Shown here one piece after another: positions 42,484-51,739 of a stretch of DNA of 64,000 bases. Origin of the DNA: Xenorhabdus indica (lineage in GTDB: Bacteria > Pseudomonadota > Gammaproteobacteria > Enterobacterales > Enterobacteriaceae); the NCBI RefSeq assembly GCF_014467235.1, contig NZ_NKHP01000002.1:119527-183526 (forward strand). The letters run 5' to 3'. Each line of letters starts with the position of its first letter. The stretch's first letter is position 1. The notes below the pieces were generated by a model that had not been told where the DNA came from, searched no databases, and worked only from the letters and a program-made list of their open reading frames with translations. The position numbers and the translations under genes are program-made.

Positions 42484-43055
42484 AAAATTATATTTAGTCA
42501 AGTAACATTAAATGTTATAGCTATATTCTTTTCGTTGTTCAAGTTGTGGACTTTGTTCTGCAACTTGCGTGATACAAGAAATTTCTCCAGCTAAATAAAA
42601 TTAAACATCTGTAGTAATAACAAAATGATAAAGTAACAATATACAATTATTTCCAATGTATGAAATGGTTAATTATATGTATAACGATATGAATTAAATT
42701 GTTTTAATTATCGGGCAATGAGGGATAAAAAATAAATTTGTTCCTATTATAAACAGATTATTTAAATTTTTTGCTGAATTTGTGATAAATGTCACTGACA
42801 GATATATATAATAAACTACCTTAACGACCATAATTTATATTATTAAAATATTTAGATTTAGCTAGCAATCTAACGTTCCAGATAACTTAGGTGAAATTGT
42901 GTTTACTGACCAACAAAAAATAATGATACCCCCAAATAAAATAAAATTGAATCATTAATAATAGGCTGTAATATATCTCGCTGTAAATGTTTACATTATG
43001 TTGCTTTTTCTCTGTTTCATGTTCCAGTTGATGAACATTTTTTTAGAAGGTAATA
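42484..43055. other. 572-base AT-rich gap, no gene seen
   Basis: Separates the cholesterol oxidase gene from the decarboxylase-like gene. It contains a small palindrome TAACATT/AATGTTA near 42504-42518 and presumably the promoter of the downstream genes, which I cannot place with confidence. Confidence 0.6.
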
Positions 43056-43781
43056 ATGAATAACAAAATGACAGAAGCCATTAAATCGATATTTAATGGG
43101 CTACCTGATATCCCGCATGAAACCTATTTTCAAGAAGGTTTTTTCAGGGATCCTGCGAGAACAATTAATACAGATGACAGGTATTTTTTATCCCCTGCTG
43201 ATGGGTTCGTTATTTATAGCGGAATAATAAACCCGGATGAGGCGATTACCGAAGTAAAAGGGAAAAAATACAGCATTCAGGATATTATCAGAGATAAACA
43301 TTATGATAAGCGTTCACTTGTCATTGGTATCTTTATGACATGCTATGACGTACATATTAATAGAGTTCCCTATGATGGCATCCTTAGTTACTCGGAACAT
43401 GAACCTCTAGAAACAAACAATCTACCAATGATTGATGTAGAGAATAATATTTTTTATAAAGAGAATATTGAGTTAGTTTATGACGATTATTTATCTCTGA
43501 ATCAGCGAGTCGTCAATAAAGTCTATTCCCCTGGCATTAATAGAGAATACTATATGGTTCAGGTTGGTGATTATGATGTTGATACAATCACACCATTCCA
43601 TATACAGCAACATAAGCCAGTATATCAGGGGGATAGATTCTCAATGATTCGGTATGGCTCACAAGTTGACTTAGTCATCCCTGTTACTGATGATGATGAA
43701 TTAACCTCATTAGTGACTGAAAAAGAACATGTCACGGGTGGCATGACTAAGTTAGTCAGAATCAATGACAACTCTCTATAA
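43056..43781 (+). CDS. Phosphatidylserine-decarboxylase-like (pyruvoyl) decarboxylase
   Basis: 241-aa soluble protein of the PSD superfamily. Triad positions are present: Asp49 in SPADG, His100 in DVHINRVPYDG, and the self-cleavage Gly-Ser pair at 201-202 in IRYGSQVDLVIP, where Ser would become the pyruvoyl group of the alpha chain. It lacks the hydrophobic N-terminus of membrane Psd. PSD-like enzymes in biosynthetic clusters (e.g. fungal PsiD on tryptophan) decarboxylate free amino acids, so a small-molecule substrate is likely; which one is unknown. AGAAGG lies 5 bases before the ATG. Probably cotranscribed with the pentein gene 48 bases downstream. Confidence 0.82.
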   Translation: MNNKMTEAIKSIFNGLPDIPHETYFQEGFFRDPARTINTDDRYFLSPADGFVIYSGIINPDEAITEVKGKKYSIQDIIRDKHYDKRSLVIGIFMTCYDVHINRVPYDGILSYSEHEPLETNNLPMIDVENNIFYKENIELVYDDYLSLNQRVVNKVYSPGINREYYMVQVGDYDVDTITPFHIQQHKPVYQGDRFSMIRYGSQVDLVIPVTDDDELTSLVTEKEHVTGGMTKLVRINDNSL

Positions 43782-43829
43782 ATAAACTCTCTATAAACGA
43801 ATAATATAAACTAGATTTGAGGTTTTAAG

Positions 43830-44756
43830 ATGTTAAAGAATTCTCCCAATATCATTTCTGATTTAAAAATGCCAGCCTTTTTATTGGCTCCTCCATTTTC
43901 ATTAAATACCAACGTAAGAAATAATATTTGGATGGAGGAACTTGATGAATCCGCTATTACTGTTAACAGTAATGTCGCATTAAGACAGTTTTATAAGCTG
44001 TACAGCTTTATGTCATCACAATCATTGGTTTATTTACTGCCATCTGACACTCATCAAGAGCTGCAAGATCAAGTATACGTTGCCAACTTGGGAATTATTG
44101 TTGGTGACGAAGATCCAACCGCAATAGTTGCCAATTTTGCATCAGAAATCAGAAGATCAGAAACACCTATTGGGGTGCGTTTCTTTGAATCATTAGGCTA
44201 TAAAACTGAAGTTGCGCCTTACTTTTTTGAGGGTGAAGCTGAGTTAAAATATCTGCATGACAATGTATTGGTCGGCGGTTATGGCATCAGAAGTGACATC
44301 AGAACTTTCGACTGGATGGAAGAGAAATTCGGTCTTAATATCGTGAAAGTTGAAGAAAGAGATCCTTATCTTTACCACCTGGATTGCAGTATCTTCTCTC
44401 TGGATAAAGAAAATACTCTCGTATATACCGATGGGTTCAGCAGTGACGAACTGAAAGAACTGGAAAAAGTTACTAACATTATCAGCATCAGTAAAGATAT
44501 CGCTTACAGTGGTATCTGTAACTCTGTCAGAGTTAATCAGTATGTTCTCTGTTCATCCAATATCAACGACCTGAAAGCAGGTACGGAGGATTATATCTAT
44601 GAAATGAACAAAAACCATGAATTGGAAAAAATCTGTTCCAAACTGGCATTAACGCCAAAACTATTCAACTTATCTGAATATATGAAGAGCGGCGCGCTAC
44701 TTTCCTGCATGGTTATGCATTTAAATAGATATTCTCACAAAATACAGGTAATATAA
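43830..44756 (+). CDS. Pentein-superfamily amidinotransferase/dimethylargininase-like enzyme
   Basis: 308-aa protein with the guanidino-modifying pentein layout: acidic residues in FFEGEAELKYL (Glu134/136) followed by VLVGGYGIRSD, catalytic His183 in YHLDCSIFSLD, and nucleophilic Cys293 in SGALLSCMVMHLNR. These match the Glu-His-Cys order of dimethylarginine dimethylaminohydrolase and arginine amidinotransferases. Such enzymes hydrolyse a guanidino group or transfer an amidino group; the substrate here is not predictable. GAGG lies 7 bases before the ATG. It follows the PSD-like gene and precedes an ABC exporter, suggesting a pathway. Confidence 0.83.
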   Translation: MLKNSPNIISDLKMPAFLLAPPFSLNTNVRNNIWMEELDESAITVNSNVALRQFYKLYSFMSSQSLVYLLPSDTHQELQDQVYVANLGIIVGDEDPTAIVANFASEIRRSETPIGVRFFESLGYKTEVAPYFFEGEAELKYLHDNVLVGGYGIRSDIRTFDWMEEKFGLNIVKVEERDPYLYHLDCSIFSLDKENTLVYTDGFSSDELKELEKVTNIISISKDIAYSGICNSVRVNQYVLCSSNINDLKAGTEDYIYEMNKNHELEKICSKLALTPKLFNLSEYMKSGALLSCMVMHLNRYSHKIQVI

Positions 44757-45072
44757 TATTGTGATAAACAAAGCGATAATATTGATCACATCGTTTTCAC
44801 TCATAGTTATTGAGTTAATTACAATATAAATAGTATCTTTGGTTTATATTATGCTCGTGCTTATTGGGTTCTTAATCCATTATAGATGGCACCATGATGA
44901 TTTTTAAAACCGCCTGTATTTTATAGGATATATATACCCAATGGATTTCAAACTGCAATTTGAAAGACAACGGGTATATTCCAGGGATGGAGTCGGCTGC
45001 CTTTTTATAGGATGGAAAGCTTTAACATGTTATCTATACTAGTTAAATTGATAACTTAACAGTGATCAGTAT
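44757..45072. other. 316-base gap with ERIC-like copy B between pentein and ABC genes
   Basis: AT-rich sequence; the only recognised structure is the 46-bp element at 44933-44978. The gap means the exporter may have its own promoter. Confidence 0.6.
44933..44978. repeat. ERIC-like short inverted-terminal element, copy B
   Basis: TATACCC (44933-44939) to GGGTATA (44972-44978), 46 bp. Inside, TTTCAAACTGCA and TTTGAAAGACAACGGG give nearly complementary arms, so it folds into one hairpin. It matches copy C closely at its right end (TTGAAAGAC-ACGGGTATA). Confidence 0.75.
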
Positions 45073-46770
45073 ATGAAATATATTACATTCCTTTACTCTT
45101 TTATACGGAAACAAAAAACAGCATTAGTGCTGGCTATTGTTTTTACTATAGTGGCAGCTTTAGCTGAGGTGGTATTTCCATTTCTTGTACAGGAATTAGT
45201 TAATACCTTGTTGAAGGACAAGTTGATTCTCTCCTTCTCATTTAACCAATTAATTGCTTCTCTAATTGGAGTATCATTATTAATTGTTATTAGTCACGCT
45301 ATTATTATCTGGATGCAGACAATTAATGCGTCAGAACTGAGTTATAATATGAGGAAATCGCTGGTCGATTCTTTCCTCTCTTTCCCCTACCATATAACCA
45401 GAAAATTTCATTCAGCTAATCTGGCATTCAGAATAAAAAACGATACTTATCTCGTATCGGATAGGGTCAGAGATTTATATAGCGAATTTCTCTATGATAC
45501 GCTATCTATAATTGGTCCATTTATTGCCATGGCTCTGATTGATATTAAATTAGCCATTTTGGCGTTTATGATGGTTTGTCTGACCACCTTGATTAGCAAA
45601 CCAATCACTAATCGAGTCGCAGTTTATGAAAGAATTTTACAAATCTATAACTCACGATTAACCGGAGTGATACAAGAGTCTCTTTCCTGGATCAAGTCTG
45701 TCAAAATTTTTAATTCTGAAGAGTCAGAAAAAAAGAGAATTAATGATGCCAATACTAAAGTAAAAAACGTCGAGAGGATTACAGGGTTATTTATGTCCTT
45801 ATCTGTTCCGCTTGGCTTTTTTGCACAGTTAGCATCAACAATTGCCGTGCTTTGGTATGGTGGCTTGTTATTGATGGATGGAACAATCAATCCCGGTAAC
45901 TTTGTTGCTGCTTTTACCTACGAGCAATTAATGTCTGATTCGATTAAGAGATACAGCAATCACTTAAATAAATTTGCTTCACTCAAGTCGCTGTTAGACA
46001 GGGTTTTCGAATTGTTAGGTTCTTATAAGCCAATTCCCAAAAAACACAATAAATCAGCAGGCAATTACAGTCCTGATGCTATTGATATCAACATCAATAC
46101 GTTTTCCTATAATGACAGAGATACTTTGTTCAGAGATATGAACATCTCTATACAAAAAGGTGAACGTATCCTTATTGTTGGTGATAACGGTCAGGGTAAA
46201 AGTACGATATTTGATATTGTAACTGGTTTAACCCCATTAACTGACGGTTATGTTTCAATTTTTGGTGAAGTTCTGGATAACCCCGATAATCAGCGTTGGT
46301 TGCAAAAATTTGGCGTGATGTCACAACAGACTCAGATTATAAAAGGCACGTTATACGATAATCTGCACATCGCCAATACAGAATCAACCAGAGAAGATAT
46401 GATTTCTGCGTTAATTAAAGCGGGTGGCAGTGAACTATTAGGTAAACTGAAAGATGGTCTGGATTCACACATTGATGAAAAAGGCTCTTCCTTGTCAGGT
46501 GGAGAAAGGCAAGTCGTTGGTTTAGCACGTCTGTACCTTAAGACGCCGGAAATACTGCTCTTTGATGAACCGACCACTTATCTGGACAATAGTAAGATAA
46601 ATAACTTTGCAGAAGCACTGAATAATATCGTTCATGGTAAAACAGTGCTCATGATAAGCCATGATCCACGTGTCTTTAGACTTGCAGAGCGGGTTATCAA
46701 AGTCGATAAAGGGAGAATTGCCTTTGATGGTTCTCTTCAGGAATATATGGAACAACCAAGAACAAACTGA
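45073..46770 (+). CDS. ABC exporter, fused membrane and ATPase domains
   Basis: 565-aa half-transporter. Six hydrophobic helices lie in residues 15-285. The nucleotide-binding domain carries Walker A GDNGQGKST (370-378), Q-loop MSQQTQ (416-421), signature LSGGERQ (474-480), Walker B ILLFDEPT (494-501) and H-loop SHD (about 526). It would act as a homodimer exporting a small molecule or peptide. There is no peptidase domain, so it is not a bacteriocin-type processing exporter. Likely partner of the PSD-like and pentein genes upstream. Confidence 0.88.
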   Translation: MKYITFLYSFIRKQKTALVLAIVFTIVAALAEVVFPFLVQELVNTLLKDKLILSFSFNQLIASLIGVSLLIVISHAIIIWMQTINASELSYNMRKSLVDSFLSFPYHITRKFHSANLAFRIKNDTYLVSDRVRDLYSEFLYDTLSIIGPFIAMALIDIKLAILAFMMVCLTTLISKPITNRVAVYERILQIYNSRLTGVIQESLSWIKSVKIFNSEESEKKRINDANTKVKNVERITGLFMSLSVPLGFFAQLASTIAVLWYGGLLLMDGTINPGNFVAAFTYEQLMSDSIKRYSNHLNKFASLKSLLDRVFELLGSYKPIPKKHNKSAGNYSPDAIDININTFSYNDRDTLFRDMNISIQKGERILIVGDNGQGKSTIFDIVTGLTPLTDGYVSIFGEVLDNPDNQRWLQKFGVMSQQTQIIKGTLYDNLHIANTESTREDMISALIKAGGSELLGKLKDGLDSHIDEKGSSLSGGERQVVGLARLYLKTPEILLFDEPTTYLDNSKINNFAEALNNIVHGKTVLMISHDPRVFRLAERVIKVDKGRIAFDGSLQEYMEQPRTN

Positions 46771-46794
46771 TTTTTGATATTTGATGATTGACAT

Positions 46795-46851
46795 AACTCA
46801 GTCCGCTTAATGATTTGGTGATGAATCAGATCACAAGAGTCGGACTGAGTT
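46795..46851. terminator. Large hairpin after the ABC exporter gene
   Basis: AACTCAGTCCG (46795-46805) pairs perfectly with CGGACTGAGTT (46841-46851); the enclosed 35 bases contain a second stem TGATT/AATCA. It starts 25 bases after the exporter stop. There is no T run, but its position suggests a transcript end or processing site. The rest of the gap to queF (to 47121) shows no gene. Confidence 0.6.
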
Positions 46852-47121
46852 CCCTTCAAGTGACCGACTCTTTCAATTGACCTACTATTATAAAAGGTTA
46901 TGTAACTTCCTCTCTCGTATAAAATCAACATGAAAGCGCCACAAGAAGGCTCGGATCTACACGACTAAACTATACCAGCTTGATAAATACGGTAAGTAAT
47001 GATTAATGCACAATAAAAATACGAATCATCAACATTCCTTGATACACTACAAGTTATTTAAACAACAATAATCTCTACCCGATAGCGCTTACAGGCAGGG
47101 TAATTATCTTTAAGGAATCTT

Positions 47122-47967
47122 ATGTCTTTGTATCAAAATAATCAGGCCCTCACCGATCTTACTCTCGGAAAACCCACTTCCTATTGTGATACTTATGAGC
47201 CATCATTATTACAAGCCGTTCCTCGCAGCATGAACCGTGAGCCGCTTGGGTTGTTTCCCGATAACCTCCCATTTCACGGGGCTGATATCTGGACAATGTA
47301 CGAGCTATCCTGGCTCAACTCACGGGGTGTTCCTCAAGTCGCTATTGGTCACGTTAGCCTGAATGCGGCCAGCGAAAATCTTATCGAATCCAAAAGTTTT
47401 AAACTTTATCTGAACAGTTTTAACCAAACCCGCTTTAGTGATTGGGAAACGGTGCAAAAGACACTGCAACAGGATTTATCCGCTTGCGCTAAAGGTGATA
47501 TTGACGTTGTTTTACATCCTCTGCATGGCTTCAATCAACAGCCAATTACCGATTTTGAAGGTAAATGTATTGATAATCAGGATATTGAAATTGATGATTA
47601 TGAGTTCAATCGCGATTATCTTAACAATGCAGCAACCGGGCCTGTCGTTGAAGAAATTCTGGTCAGCCATTTACTGAAATCAAATTGTCTGATCACAAAT
47701 CAACCTGATTGGGGTTCAGTACAAATTCGCTATAAAGGCCCCAAAATCGATCAGGAAAAATTATTACGTTACCTGGTTTCATTCCGTCATCACAATGAGT
47801 TTCATGAACAATGTGTTGAACGTATTTTCAACGACTTAATCGAATTGTGTGGCCCGGAAAAACTCACTGTTTATGCACGTTATACTCGCCGTGGTGGATT
47901 GGATATTAACCCATGGCGCAGTAACGACACATTTGTACCAACAACCGGAAGATTGGCCCGTCAGTAA
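47122..47967 (+). CDS. queF: NADPH-dependent 7-cyano-7-deazaguanine reductase
   Basis: Reduces preQ0 to preQ1 in queuosine synthesis. Long (YqeF-type) tunnelling-fold form of 281 aa. Features: [23 protein letters not shown] (about 36-58), the active-site Cys in [16 protein letters not shown] (Cys about 190), and [20 protein letters not shown] (about 221-240). It resumes the E. coli backbone order (syd-queF-ppnN-xni). Confidence 0.96.
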   Translation: MSLYQNNQALTDLTLGKPTSYCDTYEPSLLQAVPRSMNREPLGLFPDNLPFHGADIWTMYELSWLNSRGVPQVAIGHVSLNAASENLIESKSFKLYLNSFNQTRFSDWETVQKTLQQDLSACAKGDIDVVLHPLHGFNQQPITDFEGKCIDNQDIEIDDYEFNRDYLNNAATGPVVEEILVSHLLKSNCLITNQPDWGSVQIRYKGPKIDQEKLLRYLVSFRHHNEFHEQCVERIFNDLIELCGPEKLTVYARYTRRGGLDINPWRSNDTFVPTTGRLARQ

Positions 47968-48108
47968 TTGAATTAGCACAGATAGCATTTATCCTAATGC
48001 CATATCTAATCTCCTAATGGGCTGATTTTAATGTTCAATTAGCACCCAACATATTTCAGGGTAAAATCATTATTCAGGAAACCCCACTGGGGTATAAAGG
48101 AGCTATTC

Positions 48109-49476
48109 TTGATTACACATGTCAGCCCGTTAGGGTCAATGGATTTACTCTCTCAGCTTGAAGTTGATACATTGAAACACACTGCAAGCAGCGACCTATA
48201 CCGTCTTTTCCGTAATTGCTCACTGGCCGTGCTCAACTCCGGCAGTCAGACTGACAACGGTAAAGAATTACTGTCAAAATGTAAAGATTTTGATATTAAC
48301 GTCCTGCGCAGAGAGCGAGGAGTCAAACTAGAGCTGGTTAATCCACCAGAAAAAGCATTTGTTGATGGTAAGATCATTCGATCCTTACGAGCAAATTTAT
48401 TCGCAGTATTGCGGGATATTCTGTTTGTTCACGCTCAACTTGTTGATGCACAAAAAGCAGACTCTCTGAATCTGAAAAATGGTATGCACATTACCAATAC
48501 CGTTTTCTCCATTCTGCGCAATGCTAAAGCTCTGCCTCTTGCAGAAGATCCCAATATGATCGTTTGTTGGGGTGGGCATTCTATCAGTGAAAAAGAATAC
48601 TTGTATGCCCGCAAGGTAGGTAACGAACTCGGCTTACGCGAGCTGAATGTGTGTACTGGTTGTGGAGCGGGTGCAATGGAAGCACCGATGAAAGGGGCTG
48701 CTGTCGGACATGCACAACAGCGCTATAAAAACAGCCGTTTCATCGGTATTACAGAGCCTTCCATTATCGCAGCCGAGCCACCCAATCCTCTGGTCAATGA
48801 ACTGATTATTATGCCGGATATCGAAAAACGGCTGGAAGCCTTCGTTCGTATCGCTCACGGCATTATCATCTTTCCGGGAGGCGTTGGAACAGCAGAAGAA
48901 CTGCTTTATCTACTGGGGATTTTGATGCATCCTGAAAATCAGAATCAGGTACTGCCTCTGGTATTAACAGGGCCAAAAGAAAGTACTGATTATTTTCGTG
49001 TTCTGGATGAGTTTATCGTCAATACACTGGGTGAACAGGCCCGTAATCACTATCGCATTATTATGGAAAACCCATCAGAAGTTGCCAAAGTGATGAAAAC
49101 AGCCATGCCACAGGTTAAAGAAAACCGTCGTTCAACCGGAGATGCTTATAGCTTTAACTGGGCAATGAAAATCTCTCACGATTTGCAGTTTCCGTTTGAA
49201 CCCACTCATGAAAATATGGCAAATCAGAATTTACATTCGAATCAGTCAACTGAAAGACTCGTGGCTGCTCTGCGACGTGTATTTTCCGGCATTGTCGCAG
49301 GCAATGTGAAAGAGATCGGCATTCAAGCCATCGAAAAACATGGGGTGTTCAAGATTCACGGTGATGCAGAAATTATGCGCCGAATGGATAATCTGTTGGA
49401 AAATTTTGTGAAACAAGATCGCATGAAACTTCCGGGTGGCACAGCTTATGAACCATGTTATAAGATCATCAGATAA
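48109..49476 (+). CDS. ppnN: Pyrimidine/purine nucleotide 5'-monophosphate nucleosidase
   Basis: YgdH/PpnN cleaves nucleoside monophosphates to base and ribose 5-phosphate and is stimulated by (p)ppGpp. LOG-like core: [42 protein letters not shown] and [18 protein letters not shown] (about 263-280). It is 455 aa against 454 in E. coli. The start codon is TTG, with AAGGAG 7 bases upstream; the first residues [11 protein letters not shown] match E. coli. Confidence 0.96.
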   Translation: MITHVSPLGSMDLLSQLEVDTLKHTASSDLYRLFRNCSLAVLNSGSQTDNGKELLSKCKDFDINVLRRERGVKLELVNPPEKAFVDGKIIRSLRANLFAVLRDILFVHAQLVDAQKADSLNLKNGMHITNTVFSILRNAKALPLAEDPNMIVCWGGHSISEKEYLYARKVGNELGLRELNVCTGCGAGAMEAPMKGAAVGHAQQRYKNSRFIGITEPSIIAAEPPNPLVNELIIMPDIEKRLEAFVRIAHGIIIFPGGVGTAEELLYLLGILMHPENQNQVLPLVLTGPKESTDYFRVLDEFIVNTLGEQARNHYRIIMENPSEVAKVMKTAMPQVKENRRSTGDAYSFNWAMKISHDLQFPFEPTHENMANQNLHSNQSTERLVAALRRVFSGIVAGNVKEIGIQAIEKHGVFKIHGDAEIMRRMDNLLENFVKQDRMKLPGGTAYEPCYKIIR

Positions 49477-49537
49477 GCACCCCAATGAGGCAGTCGCCAC
49501 GGAATAACACCACGGATGGAGTATATAGTTAAAGACC

Positions 49538-50293
49538 ATGATACACCTTTTGATTGTAGATGCCCTGAATTTGATTCGACGTATCCATGCTGTGCAGGGA
49601 AGCCCTTGCATTGCCGCTTGTGAACATGCGTTGAAGCAATTAATCTCTCATTCTTCTCCAACCCATGCCGTTGCTGTATTTGATGAAGATGGTAGACACC
49701 ATAGCTGGCGCCATCAGCGACTGCCTAATTACAAAGCCGGGCGTTCTGCTATGCCAGAAGATTTACAGCAAGAAATGCCACTGATTAAGCAAGCATTTGA
49801 TATTCAAGGTGTCGCCTGCTGGCATGCTGAAGGGCATGAAGCGGACGATTTAGCTGCAACACTGGCAACCAAAGTTGCAGCTACAGGGCATCAGGTGACC
49901 ATTGTTTCCACGGATAAAGGTTATTGCCAGCTACTATCCCCCAATATCCAAATTCGTGACTACTTCCAAAAACGGTGGCTGGATTTGCCTTTTGTACAAC
50001 AGGAATTTGGTGTTTCTCCTGTTCAGCTTCCCGATTATTGGGGGCTGGTGGGTGTCAGTAGCAGCAAGATCCCAGGTGTTCAGGGGATTGGCCCAAAAAC
50101 AGCCGTTGCTCTGTTGCAACAAGCGGGCTCATTAGACAATTTATTCCAACATTTGGACGCTCAGCCAGAGAAATGGCGCAACAAATTAGCCTCTGACAAA
50201 GAAATGGCTTATATCTGCCGTGAAGTTGCTTCGCTAAAAACTAATTTATCGCTGAACGGTAATTTGCAACAACTTAGGCTGCCCCGTAATTAG
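49538..50293 (+). CDS. xni: Flap endonuclease Xni (ExoIX)
   Basis: 5'-3' flap endonuclease of the FEN family, 251 aa. Conserved parts: [21 protein letters not shown] (4-24), [15 protein letters not shown] (about 104-118), [21 protein letters not shown] (about 120-140), and the helix-three-turn-helix [16 protein letters not shown]. In E. coli this protein lacks some of the FEN metal-binding aspartates. It is convergent with the prt operon. Confidence 0.94.
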   Translation: MIHLLIVDALNLIRRIHAVQGSPCIAACEHALKQLISHSSPTHAVAVFDEDGRHHSWRHQRLPNYKAGRSAMPEDLQQEMPLIKQAFDIQGVACWHAEGHEADDLAATLATKVAATGHQVTIVSTDKGYCQLLSPNIQIRDYFQKRWLDLPFVQQEFGVSPVQLPDYWGLVGVSSSKIPGVQGIGPKTAVALLQQAGSLDNLFQHLDAQPEKWRNKLASDKEMAYICREVASLKTNLSLNGNLQQLRLPRN

Positions 50294-50329
50294 GCTAATT
50301 CATATCTAAGTCAGAGATGACCAAATCGC

Positions 50330-51739
50330 TCAACCAAAATAATTCGAAATTAACTTAATGTGTTCACTATTTAACTGGCCGGACTCACTCAACAAACCAA
50401 TCCAGGATTTCATATAGTCGTATTTTGCCTGGGAAAGCTCACGGCGGGCAGTATAAAGTTGCTGCTCCGCATTCAATATATCCACGTTTACCCGCTGCCC
50501 CAATAAAACGCTTTTTTGCGTGGCTTGAACCTGTAATTCTGCCGCTTCTACCGCCATTTCATAAGCACGTATTCGCTTCTGACCATTGATGCATCCATTA
50601 TAATGGCGTCGCAGTGCATTCAGTATTTCCCCGGCCTGTGCATCCATTTCGAATTTGCTCTTGTTATAATTAGCCGCCGACTGACGCACCAATGCTGATG
50701 TCGCATTACCGTTATAAAGATTCATGGAAACACGCACTCCGACAGAATCGGTCCGGTATTTCTGATTGACACTGCTATCGTTGCTGGATTTATTCTCACT
50801 ATGAGAAGCGTATAACTCCAGTTTCGGTAAGAACCCTGATCGGCTGCGTTCAATATCATGATACGCCACATCAATTTTCTGGCGGGCAACCGCTAATTGA
50901 GAATTCTGGCGTAATGCTGTCTGTTCCCAGTCGGCATAATGTTCAAATTCCAGCTTGATTGCTTTGAAGCGCTTAGCATCAGATAAACGTATCACAGGTA
51001 CGTCCGTCGGTAACGGAATACCTACTAATAACTGTAAATCACGGATCGCAGCATCTAACTCATCCCGCACAGTTAACGCATCAGCCTGTACCTGACTGTA
51101 ACGGGCCTGAGTTTCCGCTACATCAGTACGGGTGCCTTCACCAGAAGCAAACAACTTTTGGTTAAGTTCCAGTTGCTTTTCATAAGCCATCCGCTGCTGA
51201 ACAACCTGTGTCAGTTTGTCCTGAGCATAAGCGACAGCCACATAACTGTTCACCACTCTCACAACCAGTTGCTGGCTGTCAGCCCGAAAACGAGCATCAC
51301 TCATCAACGCATAAGCTTTACGGGTCTGATAACGTGCCCATGCTTCGACATCGAATAATGGTTGGGTCAGGACCAGCGCACCACTGTAGCTGTCGTACTG
51401 TCGCTCATAACGCTCTTTAACCCCATTACTCCGCCACTCTGAAACATTGGTTTCCACTTTTTGCCAATTCTTCGGGGCATTCTGGTAGCTAATTGACAAC
51501 TTGGGTAACAATTCTGCCCGACCAAGCGTTTTTTCTTCCTGTCCTGCTTCCAGTTCTTTGATCGCGGCCTGAAATGTTGGATCATGTTGCAGTGCCAACA
51601 CATAAGCCTCAGTCAAAGAAAGTGCTTTAGCCGGGCCAGAACACAACATTGTCTGCACCATGATCAAAAACAAGCTCATCAACAAGGAGAATCGTGCATA
51701 AGATTTCCCCGCTATTCGATGATTCCTGAACATGCCCAT
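50330..51739 (-). CDS. prtD: TolC-like outer-membrane protein of the protease type I secretion system
   Basis: Outer-membrane channel-tunnel for the PrtA secretion system. A signal peptide (hydrophobic residues 17-36, ending AKA) is followed by two OEP repeats with long helices (LSLTEAYVLALQHDPTFQAA at about 41-60, and the repeat at about 265). It is 469 aa, TolC-sized. The start ATG overlaps the prtC stop (TAATG), so synthesis is coupled. This is the last gene of the operon. Confidence 0.92.
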   Translation of the reverse strand: MGMFRNHRIAGKSYARFSLLMSLFLIMVQTMLCSGPAKALSLTEAYVLALQHDPTFQAAIKELEAGQEEKTLGRAELLPKLSISYQNAPKNWQKVETNVSEWRSNGVKERYERQYDSYSGALVLTQPLFDVEAWARYQTRKAYALMSDARFRADSQQLVVRVVNSYVAVAYAQDKLTQVVQQRMAYEKQLELNQKLFASGEGTRTDVAETQARYSQVQADALTVRDELDAAIRDLQLLVGIPLPTDVPVIRLSDAKRFKAIKLEFEHYADWEQTALRQNSQLAVARQKIDVAYHDIERSRSGFLPKLELYASHSENKSSNDSSVNQKYRTDSVGVRVSMNLYNGNATSALVRQSAANYNKSKFEMDAQAGEILNALRRHYNGCINGQKRIRAYEMAVEAAELQVQATQKSVLLGQRVNVDILNAEQQLYTARRELSQAKYDYMKSWIGLLSESGQLNSEHIKLISNYFG

